From Schizochytrium sp. TIO01 (taxonomy: Eukaryota; Sar; Bigyra; Thraustochytrida; Thraustochytriidae), in contig SMSO01000014.1 in the NCBI GenBank assembly GCA_004764695.1, forward strand, positions 4,184,845 through 4,248,844: 64,000 nucleotides of DNA, in the 5' to 3' direction. Position 1 is the first letter of the stretch. Each line of letters begins with the position of its first letter. Below, one piece after another: positions 1 to 8,140 of this stretch. The notes beneath the pieces are model-generated. The model was not told where the DNA came from. It searched no databases and saw only the letters and a program-made list of their open reading frames with translations. A program made the translations under genes and the position numbers.

Positions 1-397
1 GAGCCCACGTTTGCTTCCTTACGTTACTTACGCAGAAGCAGTTGCTTTCTAAGAGCAAGCAACAAGCAAACAAAAGGGACCTGGAAAGCATCGTCTCGGA
101 AACCACGGAAACCCAACGCCGTCAAAGCTGAGCCAGAGTTCATCCAAATGCACACGTACCCAGAGGCAGCCGCGCACAAGTTTAGAGCCATCACCAGAAC
201 CACCGCCTTGGAAAGCGAAGCAACGCGAATCGAAAACGAAGCAAAGGCGGCCAAAGGAAAGGAACTAAGAACAAGAAGAACCCCAAAAGAAGGAACGAGA
301 ACAAGAACAGAGCCAACCAACTTCCTTCTCTCGCACCCTCTCCTTTGCAAGAAAGGAAGCTTGAGGCTCGCCGCAAGATCGACGCGCACACAGCGTT

Positions 398-434
398 CCC
401 ACAGCGGGACATTGGTGGAGGGTCCCGCTGTGGG
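398..434. repeat. 13-bp perfect GC-rich hairpin
   Basis: CCCACAGCGGGAC at 398-410 is followed after an 11-nt spacer by its exact reverse complement at 422-434. The stem is perfect and GC-rich. Function is unknown; it could be a regulatory palindrome or a structured transcript end. Confidence 0.8.
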
Positions 435-770
435 GCAGGGCGTCTGTTGCTTGCTTGCCTCTGTGTCTCTCCGCTTTATGACAACACCGAACTAACGAGA
501 GCTTTCCACATATACAATTTCCTTCTGATTGTTTTTGGTTGGAATAGCAAAAGTATTTGAGGTTTCATGAGGTTGGGAATGAAGAGGCAATGGATGGTTA
601 ACTTGAGTGGAGCAAAAAGAAACAAGTAAATGTCGAACTTATACAGAGAGATGCAAACTAAGATGAAAAATGCTTTTTTATGTTAAAATAAAAATACCTT
701 AGACGACTCTTAGTTATATGGGTAGAGGCAGTCTGACGTGTTCTTTAGGCATTGACTCACTCATTGAATG

Positions 771-830
771 ATGAATGAATGAATGAATGAATGAATGAAT
801 GAATGAATGAATGAATGAATGAATGAATGA
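771..830. repeat. (GAAT)n microsatellite
   Basis: About 15 tandem copies of the tetranucleotide GAAT. It is flanked by CATT-type copies in the opposite orientation (around 761 and 838-850), so the ends could pair. Confidence 0.95.
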
Positions 831-852
831 CTCGTTCACTCATTCATTCCTT

Positions 853-887
853 CTCTGCGCAGCTTCGAAGCGCTTCGAAGCGCAGAG
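853..887. repeat. Nested palindrome
   Basis: CTTCGAAGCGCTTCGAAG at 863-880 equals its own reverse complement. It is framed by CTCTGCG (853-859) and CGCAGAG (881-887), which also pair, leaving only a 3-nt bulge on the left. Confidence 0.85.
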
Positions 888-1099
888 GTCGATGGACGGG
901 TGGACGGACGGCTGAAGGCCTTGCCCTCGGCCAACTATTGCTGGCACGTTCTCAGGCAGGCTTCAGGCCTGCGGAGGCCGGCTAGCGAGCCGCCGGGACA
1001 TAGGTTTGTTTCATGGCAACGCAACGAGTGAACGAACAGCGGAAAATGAAAGAAACAGAGCCATCGCATTCCTTCCTTTTCCTCCTCTGTTTGAAATAC

Positions 1100-1133
<34 letters not shown>
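1100..1133. repeat. (TTA)n microsatellite
   Basis: About 11 copies of TTA/ATT. Confidence 0.95.
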
Positions 1134-1134
<1 letters not shown>

Positions 1135-1240
1135 ATCTGTTTGTTTATTGTATGAAAGTGAAAGTAAAAGTAAAACAACCTTTATAATAAGCAGACAAAG
1201 TGAAGTGAAGGGATGATCATATCACGCACATTAAAAAACT

Positions 1241-1318
<78 letters not shown>
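1241..1318. repeat. (GAAA)n microsatellite
   Basis: About 19 copies of GAAA, roughly 300 bases upstream of the chosen start of the next gene. The repeat opens several spurious long frames on the minus strand. Confidence 0.95.
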
Positions 1319-1615
1319 GAGAAAGAAGGATGGAAGAAGAAAAAGGGAAAAGGAAGCGACGGTTCGCGAGGCAGGAGCAGAGGGGACGCAAAGGATGTGT
1401 CTGAGGAGGCCGGGAGAAGGCGGCACGCGAGGACCCTGAAAGGGCGGCGGCGGAGAAGAGCAAACCCCAAACTCGAAGACCCGTGCAAATCAAAGAGCGC
1501 GAAAAGCACAAAGCACAAAGCACGAAGCTCGAAGCGAAATAGCAAAGCAAATCTGAAAAAAGCGAAGACAAGAAAAGAAGTAGAATCTCAAAAGCACACA
1601 GCAACAGCAGCAAAG

Positions 1616-2350
1616 ATGGTCGCACTCGTCGGTCTTGCCCGTGAACAACACGACCTCGCGCTTGCGAAGAACATGCTTGCACAACGCGAAGCAAAGGAAC
1701 TCAAGCGCTTGGAACAACAGCGTATTGAGGTGGTGCCGGTACCGCCTCGTCCTGAATCTGGCTACATGGCCAAGCTTTGGGATAACATCTATGGCGAGAA
1801 GTCGAAGCTCCAGCAGAAGATGATGAAGCAACAGCAACAGCAACTCGAGGAGAAGCGTACCGAGGCCACCAAGAAGCGCGCTCGTCGCCGTTCTGCTCTT
1901 CGTGAGGACGTTCTTGAGCGCCTTAACGACGGTGAGTCCGCCAACAAAATCTTTCAGGAGCTCCGCGATCTTCTTGAGGGCGCCGCACTCAACGATGAGG
2001 TTGTGGCCCAGGTGGTCGAGACAGCAAAGAAGGAGCATGAGGACGAACAGCACCCTGAGGAGGAGAAGCACAACGACCAACCCATGTCCCGCTCAAACGG
2101 ACCGCTCAAGCGTATCCCTACAAACTCCAACAACAGTAGCATCGCAAACCGCCGTGCGCCCAACCAGAACATTAAGCCCGCCCGCCACCCCATGCGTGCT
2201 TCAAAGTCTGACGTTGGTGTCACCTCTGCTGCTCCCTCCGCCACAGTTAAGCGTCAATGCGTGTGCCCTCACCAGGACTCCAACCAGAGCCGCTCGCTCT
2301 CGCCCAAGTCTTTTTGGAAGACCATTCGCCGCCGCGTTCTGCTTGTATAA
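1616..2350 (+). CDS. Unknown basic, coiled-coil-prone protein
   Basis: A 244-residue protein I do not recognise. The frame is open from an earlier ATG at 1397, but that leader is only Lys/Arg/Ser-rich sequence typical of a translated A-rich 5' UTR. The ATG at 1616 sits in a good context (AAAG before ATGG), so I chose it. Residues about 10-105 are highly charged and likely helical, with a KQQQQQLEEK run and an Arg cluster (KKRARRR). The middle is acidic (Glu-rich near residues 145-155). The C-terminal third is Ser/Asn/Pro-rich and ends in a basic, hydrophobic tail (TIRRRVLLV). No transmembrane segment or enzyme motif is visible. A nuclear or RNA-associated role is only a guess from composition. 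Confidence 0.6.
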   Translation: MVALVGLAREQHDLALAKNMLAQREAKELKRLEQQRIEVVPVPPRPESGYMAKLWDNIYGEKSKLQQKMMKQQQQQLEEKRTEATKKRARRRSALREDVLERLNDGESANKIFQELRDLLEGAALNDEVVAQVVETAKKEHEDEQHPEEEKHNDQPMSRSNGPLKRIPTNSNNSSIANRRAPNQNIKPARHPMRASKSDVGVTSAAPSATVKRQCVCPHQDSNQSRSLSPKSFWKTIRRRVLLV

Positions 2351-4399
2351 ATTAATCTGCCACAATACGCAGAACCGTCGCAACCCTCTTTTGTAAAGGT
2401 GACCATGATCTTAAGCATGCCCGCGACCGACCATATTCAACCTTCTTGTCAATGACAAGACGACCAACCTTTTCAATGCCACAAACCATTAAGCAGACTC
2501 ATGTGCCAGCCGGCCAGTTTGCCCCGTTTGTCTTATACTTTTGAGAGTTACTTCAAACATATGCCAGTCAACATGCCCGCCAGCATGCCGACTCGGAAAC
2601 GCCAACGATCATTCATATACAGCGTGCCTGATGTACACATCTCCTTCTACTTCATCATTCCTCTGGTCAAACCCTTTTTGGTCGTCGAGGCGCAGCCGTA
2701 CGTATCGGCAGTCTCGACCTCGAACTTTCTTCCATCTCTCTCTCTCGTCATATTTGCACTCTCCCATGCACGGCATTTCATTATTCATGGTAAAAGACAC
2801 CTCGCACAGCTACACGATCAACAGCTCACCGCCATGAGCTCCTGGTATTTGTTGTTGTTGTTGCACCTACTAGTTCTTTTCCGCTCAGTCGCACTTGTGA
2901 GAATGCAATCAAGACTCTATCCTCCATATCTAATTTTGCAGGCACTCGAAATTCGCAGCATAATTTTTTGACTTACGTTTGTAGTGGTTGACCGCCGCTA
3001 CAAACCCATCTTTGGAATGCAAGAAACAAACCACTCACTCACCTCAGACCTTTTCTACTCAGTTCAATCAACCATGTCTACTTCCTTCAAAGTAGCAAAC
3101 ACATTAACTATTGTCACTGTCTCAGCTAGTTCTTGTGTGTAACTTTTATGTGAATTGCATTGTAGCGCAAACTACATTTTGCAAATCCTTACTATAAAAT
3201 TAATACTACAATGCAATGATTTGATGTTTACAAAAGCACTCCCCTTTTCTGCTTGTCTAGTTTTCTTGTCTCACTCACTCCCTGTCGATCATCCAGTACA
3301 ATATAACATACCCGCATAGATGATAAAAAATAAAAAATGATAATGATATCTTGATCAGAACCTTGCTTGCTCTAATTTGGAGACAGTCTAGGACACTAAT
3401 CAACATTTTTTTCGTGGTGGCCTGACAAATTTGTGTAGTGCAGATTGCCAAGCTTGCGCATGATCTCGTATGTTGAATGACAGAGAAAATCTCCGAATTA
3501 GTATACTATCAACGCCTCATCTCCATTCATAACCTCTCATCTGAAGGGACTGAAACACATAACCAGAGATTCAATAACTGCAACATGCAGAGCCATACAA
3601 AGGCTCGAGCTAGACCCATTAAAATCCAATCGGAATGAAGACTCGGTTCAGAAAAGCTTTCTTCGGGATTATCACTTCCCGATCAATCTACACGAAAGTA
3701 TCATGATACGATATTCTATTTCAACATTTATTATATGCGTGGGACATGCGTGAGAACGACCAAAGAAATGTGCTGCGATTTGCGCTTTACAGACCCCTTC
3801 TTCTTCTTCTTCTTCTTCTTCTTCTTCTTCTTCATTTCTCACTTACGAGACGTATTTCCTTAAATTAGTTGGGTTGGTTGTGCTAGCACATAACAATTCT
3901 AAAAAACAACGAACAACACATATTCGCAGATAAACCATTGGTTCTTGACTTGTTATGGTGATTTACAACTTTCGGTGGCACATGGATTGCCATGGCATTG
4001 TTAAAATCTTAAAGCTAGTCAACGCACACCAACATAAGGAAGTCTGTCTATGCAGAATATCATCTAAAAATGAAAACAAAAGAATGAAAGTGAAGACGAA
4101 AATATACAGCAATATGTTTATTGAAAAAAATGCGAGCGAATAACTACGTACAAAAGGAATTAAGACGAGCAACGCAAGGTGGAGGATCAACTTATATGTA
4201 TTCACATGTAACGCAAGAAAAGCTTTGTTGTTCAAATCCAACTAGTTTATGCAAAGGAATCAGAAAAAGGTCCTGCTTGTCCAGTCCCATCAAAAAGTCG
4301 CATCATTATACTATCTAGCACATGTCCCGGTTGCTTGTCACCAGCTGCCCAATGCTGCCTTTAACCCAGCATGTTGTCCCATCAACAAAAGACTCGCAA
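2351..4399. other. Gene-poor intergenic region
   Basis: About 2 kb between the unknown gene and the 3' end of the carrier gene. A 156-codon frame (2501-2971) and several shorter ones are present, but their composition is that of the surrounding DNA and they show no domain. A (TTC)n tract lies at 3798-3833. No RNA gene was seen. Confidence 0.55.
3798..3833. repeat. (TTC)n microsatellite
   Basis: Twelve copies of TTC in non-coding DNA. Confidence 0.95.
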
Positions 4400-5299
4400 T
4401 TACAGCTCAAAGGTTTCACGAATCATTGCGTACGCACCAAATTGAATTGCCGAGTTAGGCATCATCCGTACCAAGTACGGGACTATTCCTTTGAAGAAAC
4501 GACTAATACCTTCTGTCTTGTACAGCTTTCTATAGCAGTCAAAGGAGTTGCGGTACTCGATTGGTGCTCCGTTGTGACCCTGCATTTGCATCATACGGCG
4601 AACCGTGTCATTCGGGTACATCGCCAAACCAGCACAAGCTCCGCCGAATGCTCCTGCCACGAGCTTGTTAAGCACCCTCGTTTCAGGCGAAAGTGCTTCC
4701 ACCACACTCATACCTACATCAAACATGGCAAACTTGATACCCTCGTAAGGAACAGCACCAATCAAGGTAGGCGCGATGCCTCGGTACCACGAGGTGATAC
4801 CTTCTTTCTTGACCATGCTTGTCAGGGTATTTAGCAGACGCACCTGGGTGCCATCCTTGTGTACGAATCGTCCAGACATGCGAGTGCGTGCCACATCCAA
4901 GGGGTAAGTTAATACGCAGGCCGTCATGCCAGCAATAGACCCGGAGGTGAACGATAACCAGAAGGGGATCTCCATGCGCTCCTTCAAGCTACCTGAGAAG
5001 AGGCGCCCGTCCTGAAGATAAATGTCCGGATTAATCAAGCGCTGGGCAAGCATTAATTTGTACATATCGTTGCAGCTAAAAAGAATACCACGCGACGGGA
5101 ACACACGTACACAGTTCACAAAATTGCCGCGCCAGAGTCCTTTAATTCCCTCGCGTTCAACAATCAAGCGACCAGTCTCGACCATGCCAGTGTTTGCATG
5201 ACCAGTTTGTGCCATAATCCGCATGCGCTCCAGTGGTGCGACAGCCGTTTTCGCCATGGAACCAGCCACTCCGCCAGCTATCAACCTCTGTGACTCCAA
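4400..5299 (-). CDS. SLC25-family mitochondrial carrier
   Basis: A solute carrier of the mitochondrial inner membrane with the family's three repeats. The signature at the end of each odd helix is clear: APLERMRI (residues about 21-28), YPLDVARTRM (about 132-141) and YPNDTVRRMM (about 228-237). The opening GGVAGSMAKTAVAPLER resembles the CoA/adenine-nucleotide group (SLC25A42, Leu5, SLC25A24), so CoA, ADP/ATP or a related nucleotide is the likeliest cargo; the substrate is inferred. The 5' end is unresolved. Residue 1 of this frame is a TTG at 5299, an in-frame TGA lies 18 nt upstream, and the first in-frame ATG (5257) falls inside helix 1. A short 5' exon is therefore likely. One possibility is ATG near 5441 spliced with a GT donor to the AG just before the GGVAGS codons, which would give a short N-terminus. 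Divergent from the gene at 5682. Confidence 0.9.
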   Translation of the reverse strand: MESQRLIAGGVAGSMAKTAVAPLERMRIMAQTGHANTGMVETGRLIVEREGIKGLWRGNFVNCVRVFPSRGILFSCNDMYKLMLAQRLINPDIYLQDGRLFSGSLKERMEIPFWLSFTSGSIAGMTACVLTYPLDVARTRMSGRFVHKDGTQVRLLNTLTSMVKKEGITSWYRGIAPTLIGAVPYEGIKFAMFDVGMSVVEALSPETRVLNKLVAGAFGGACAGLAMYPNDTVRRMMQMQGHNGAPIEYRNSFDCYRKLYKTEGISRFFKGIVPYLVRMMPNSAIQFGAYAMIRETFEL

Positions 5300-5681
5300 A
5301 GAACCCCGTCCCGTTCATAAGTTGTATTTGTTTTGGTGGTGTATTTTCATAAATATCAGCACAAACAGGCCATTCACCACACGTCGCCAACCGCATCAGT
5401 AATCACAGGACCCGTGCGTAATATCAACGGCGTGAACCCATGGTGAACAATCCAAGGAACCGCTCAAACCACAAATTCCCATCACCCAAACATAGGCATT
5501 TGTCAAAATTCCACCACAATTGCAACGCAATTATAAGCCGAATTTTATCAACGTTAGTTATCTTCTTCTTAACTTTCATGAGCCTCTTCATAGCGTTCAT
5601 TCTGCCTCGAGTGCACAGCTCAAACAGAAGTTTTTATGCGCAGAACCGCAGTTTTTGCGCATTTCGAAGGAGCTCGATCTC
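5300..5681. promoter_or_regulatory. Shared divergent promoter region
   Basis: About 380 bases between the divergent carrier gene and the small gene at 5682. It probably holds both promoters and the missing 5' exon of the carrier, with ATG codons on the minus strand near 5316, 5396 and 5441. No core promoter element could be assigned. Confidence 0.4.
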
Positions 5682-6044
5682 ATGAACTCCACCGAAAGAT
5701 CGACACAACCAACGACTGCCGCGCAGGTGCGACAACTTTCGAAAGGAATGCAGAACAGCCTTGAGCAGGCAATCTTTCAACGTACAGCAACTTGTTTTTC
5801 GCGCTCGCTACGCATTCTTTTGCGCTGCGGAAGCGTCGAAGCTGATTCGGATGTCAAAGAGGTTTGGGGCACACCAACCAATGCCTCAGCACCGGAAGGG
5901 CCCTTTGGGGCAATGACAACGCCTGCGCCGGAGGGACTCTCCGACATGGTCAAAAGCGCCTTGGGGCTGCACAGTGATCAGTTCAGGTCTACCGACAGTC
6001 AGCAGTGCGTTCGCGAGTTCGGAATTGGGATCCTGCGCGCCTGA
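5682..6044 (+). CDS. Small unknown protein
   Basis: A 121-residue open frame started by an ATG (MNSTERSTQPTTAAQV). I do not recognise it. The first half is predicted helical and contains several Cys and Arg (ATCFSRSLRILLRCGS, about residues 37-52), which could be an amphipathic, membrane-associated helix. The middle is Pro/Gly-rich (APEGPFGAMTTPAPEGL). Base composition is higher in GC than the flanking spacer and the frame stays open for about 50 codons upstream, both mildly in favour of a real gene. It is divergent from the SLC25 carrier, so the two may share a promoter. It could alternatively be one exon of a larger gene. Confidence 0.45.
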   Translation: MNSTERSTQPTTAAQVRQLSKGMQNSLEQAIFQRTATCFSRSLRILLRCGSVEADSDVKEVWGTPTNASAPEGPFGAMTTPAPEGLSDMVKSALGLHSDQFRSTDSQQCVREFGIGILRA

Positions 6045-6553
6045 ATTATATGCATGGCATTGCTTTGCATTACATTTCATTCCCCGCGGAGATGCACGAA
6101 AGGTGCTCCGCCGCGCCGCCCTACGCCTCTATTCCCTTATAAGTCTCTTTAATTTTAGTCCTCTATAAACAATATTAATATATCTTTAGACCTCTTTAAG
6201 GATCAAGTTTCAAGGGCAATTTACCACTATCGCACGCACCCAGGGGGGCGAACCGCATGCGGTTCCGTAGCGGTTCATTTAAGGCGTCAAAGCGTCCGGC
6301 TCTCTCTTTGGGCCCAATGTTATGGTACGAAAATTTTGGTATAGTTTCGTGGCATGGCACGCAACCCGAGGAAAAAATGCAAAATAGCTACTTATCGTTG
6401 GGAAACTGGGTAAATAACCCACACATTTAGTCCTTCGGAGAAAAGGACTAAAGCCTGCGCTGCCGCCGCTGCTGCGCCACGACCCCAGTTCACTTGGGCG
6501 AGATCGCGCGAGGAGAGTCGTGAGGCCGCCAGGCGCGAGAAAAGGTCATCATC
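6045..6553. promoter_or_regulatory. Promoter region upstream of NDUFB7
   Basis: About 500 bases with no gene seen. It contains the perfect 16-bp palindrome GAACCGCATGCGGTTC at 6250-6265, followed by a half-copy (GCGGTTC) at 6270-6276. Confidence 0.4.
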
Positions 6554-7331
6554 ATGTCGGAACGCGGTACGTTGTAGCTGAGGTTCCCTCCAAACGCTTC
6601 CGCCCGTTGCCGCCCCTGCACCACCCGGGGACGCCATCATGGCGAAGCTCGTCGTCTCATGGAGGTGAGGTCGATATTTGTATATATGTGTATTTAATAT
6701 GACATATGTATTTGTGGACGTATGAAATCATCTTCGCGACTGAGGGCTTTGTGGAGATAGGATCGGACGACGGGTAGGGCTTGGGGGCAGCACCGTGGCG
6801 GCTCTTCAGGGCCAGAATAATGTGGACTAACAAGGAGGCTTTTGGATTGTTTGTTGGTTGATTCTCTATTTGCTGGTAAAATTTGCTCACCTGGATAACG
6901 ACTGTACAAATCTTGCGATATACTCGCCACCGTGGAGAATACAGAGTTGCCCATCGACCGCGAGGAGCTCAAACGCAATCAGATTGATATTGCATACCGT
7001 GACTTTTGCTCGCATCTTCTCGTCCCGCTCAACAAATGCCGTCGTGAGCACGGCTTTGCGATGTGGCAGTGCGACCACGAGCGCCACGCTTACGAGAAGT
7101 GCCAATATGAGGAGTAAGTATACATCCTGATTATCAGGTCAAAAAAGGAAATGACCTCTTGCTGGGCTTGGGGGGATGTTTTGAGTCGTTGTTTATGAAC
7201 GAATACTAACGAATCTTTTACGTGCCGCGTTTCTCTGCTTCGTTGACTAACAACGATCTTTCTTCGTGTTTGGCCTCAATTATCATTGCAGATACAAGAA
7301 GTCCGTCGCTGCCGCCAAGGCCGAAAAGTAA
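6554..7331 (+). CDS. NDUFB7: NADH dehydrogenase subunit NDUFB7 (B18)
   Basis: Accessory subunit of respiratory complex I, facing the intermembrane space. I read three exons: 6554-6566, 6945-7113 and 7292-7331, giving 73 residues. Exon 2 encodes the diagnostic twin CX9C helix pair: FCSHLLVPLNKC and QCDHERHAYEKC, each with exactly nine residues between cysteines, which form two disulfides after Mia40-type import. The donor at 7114 (GTAAGTATA) and acceptor at 7291 (TTGCAG) are textbook and add EYKKSVAAAKAEK before a TAA. Exon 2 has no ATG at its start. The ATG at 6554 followed by GTACGT (6567) matches phase with the acceptor at 6944 and gives MSERELPIDREE. A second candidate, ATG 6639 with donor 6665 (GTGAGG), is out of phase. 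Exon 2-3 structure is solid; exon 1 is inferred. Shorter than animal homologues but the core is complete. Confidence 0.85.
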
Positions 7332-8140
7332 ATCCCTTATCCCTTTTTCTCTTTTGTAGGCACTTTTCACTCTTTGCTTTTATATGCTTTCTCTCTGTCT
7401 TCCCTTTCCTTTTTTCATTCTTCAATTTCTCTTCCCATTTGACTCTGCGTCGAGGCTCATGGACCGGCGTACTGCCTAGTCTCTGGCCGGGTTAGCGTCC
7501 TATCTTCGTTTGCCTCGTTGTACATCCTCCCTCTTCAATAGAGGACCTCGTTGATCTGAGAGCGTGTGTACACTCTAGCTTCGAGGTAGGACATTCAGTC
7601 AGGTCTTCTCTTCGGTCTCTCCTCTCTTTCCGGCGTGGTTAGACTGCTGCGACAGATACTTTTCACTTAGCAGAAAGACATCTTTTTGCATTTTGATCAT
7701 CAATCTTGTCTATTTCTTTCTTGCGAGGACGGTGAAACAAAAGTGACACATAGATATGTAACTTCTTTTCATTCGTTTATCGACCCATACATTTCCTCCA
7801 GTTGCTACTTTCCCTCATTGTCTTTCTTCCTTCGTATTTCAAAAAGACTGTAGCCGCATCGAGCTCTCTTTCTTTTCTTCTTGCTCAAATACTACCACTT
7901 CGAAACAAAGGTAAACATGCATACTAACTCAAATTTCCGCAGCTGCACAGAAAATCATTCAGTTATAGTGATGATCCCTGCCAAACACAGGGAAATTACT
8001 GTTGTGGCAAGAGTTGAAGCTAGCTTGATTGATCCTTGCGTTACAGGAAACGAGAAAATATTTTCAGAGATTAAGTTTAGATACCTGTGGGTTGTATTAC
8101 AAGAGAACATTTTCTCTACTTTATATCTCTACTTTATATT
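7332..8140. other. Convergent intergenic region
   Basis: About 800 bases between the convergent 3' ends of NDUFB7 and the GH3 gene. It is T/C-rich with TTTCTT runs. I see nothing else. Confidence 0.5.

Larger units (their letters stand above)
1..1615. other. Non-coding flank with microsatellites
   Basis: I see no supportable gene here. The stretch holds a 13-bp hairpin near 398-434, three microsatellites (771-830, 1100-1133, 1241-1318), an 18-bp palindrome at 863-880, and the purine-rich leader of the gene that starts at 1616. Short open frames between 24 and 560 overlap each other on both strands and have no recognisable domain. Confidence 0.6.

Noticed and set aside
1217-1694. Minus-strand frames rich in Phe/Leu/Ser near 1.2-1.7 kb
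   Set aside because: They arise from the GAAA microsatellite and the complement of the basic protein gene.
2501-2971. 156-codon plus frame downstream of the first gene
   Set aside because: ATG-started but without a domain, with composition like the surrounding spacer; could be real but not supportable.
4322-4834. 170-codon plus frame opposite the mitochondrial carrier
   Set aside because: Antisense shadow of the carrier's conserved repeats.
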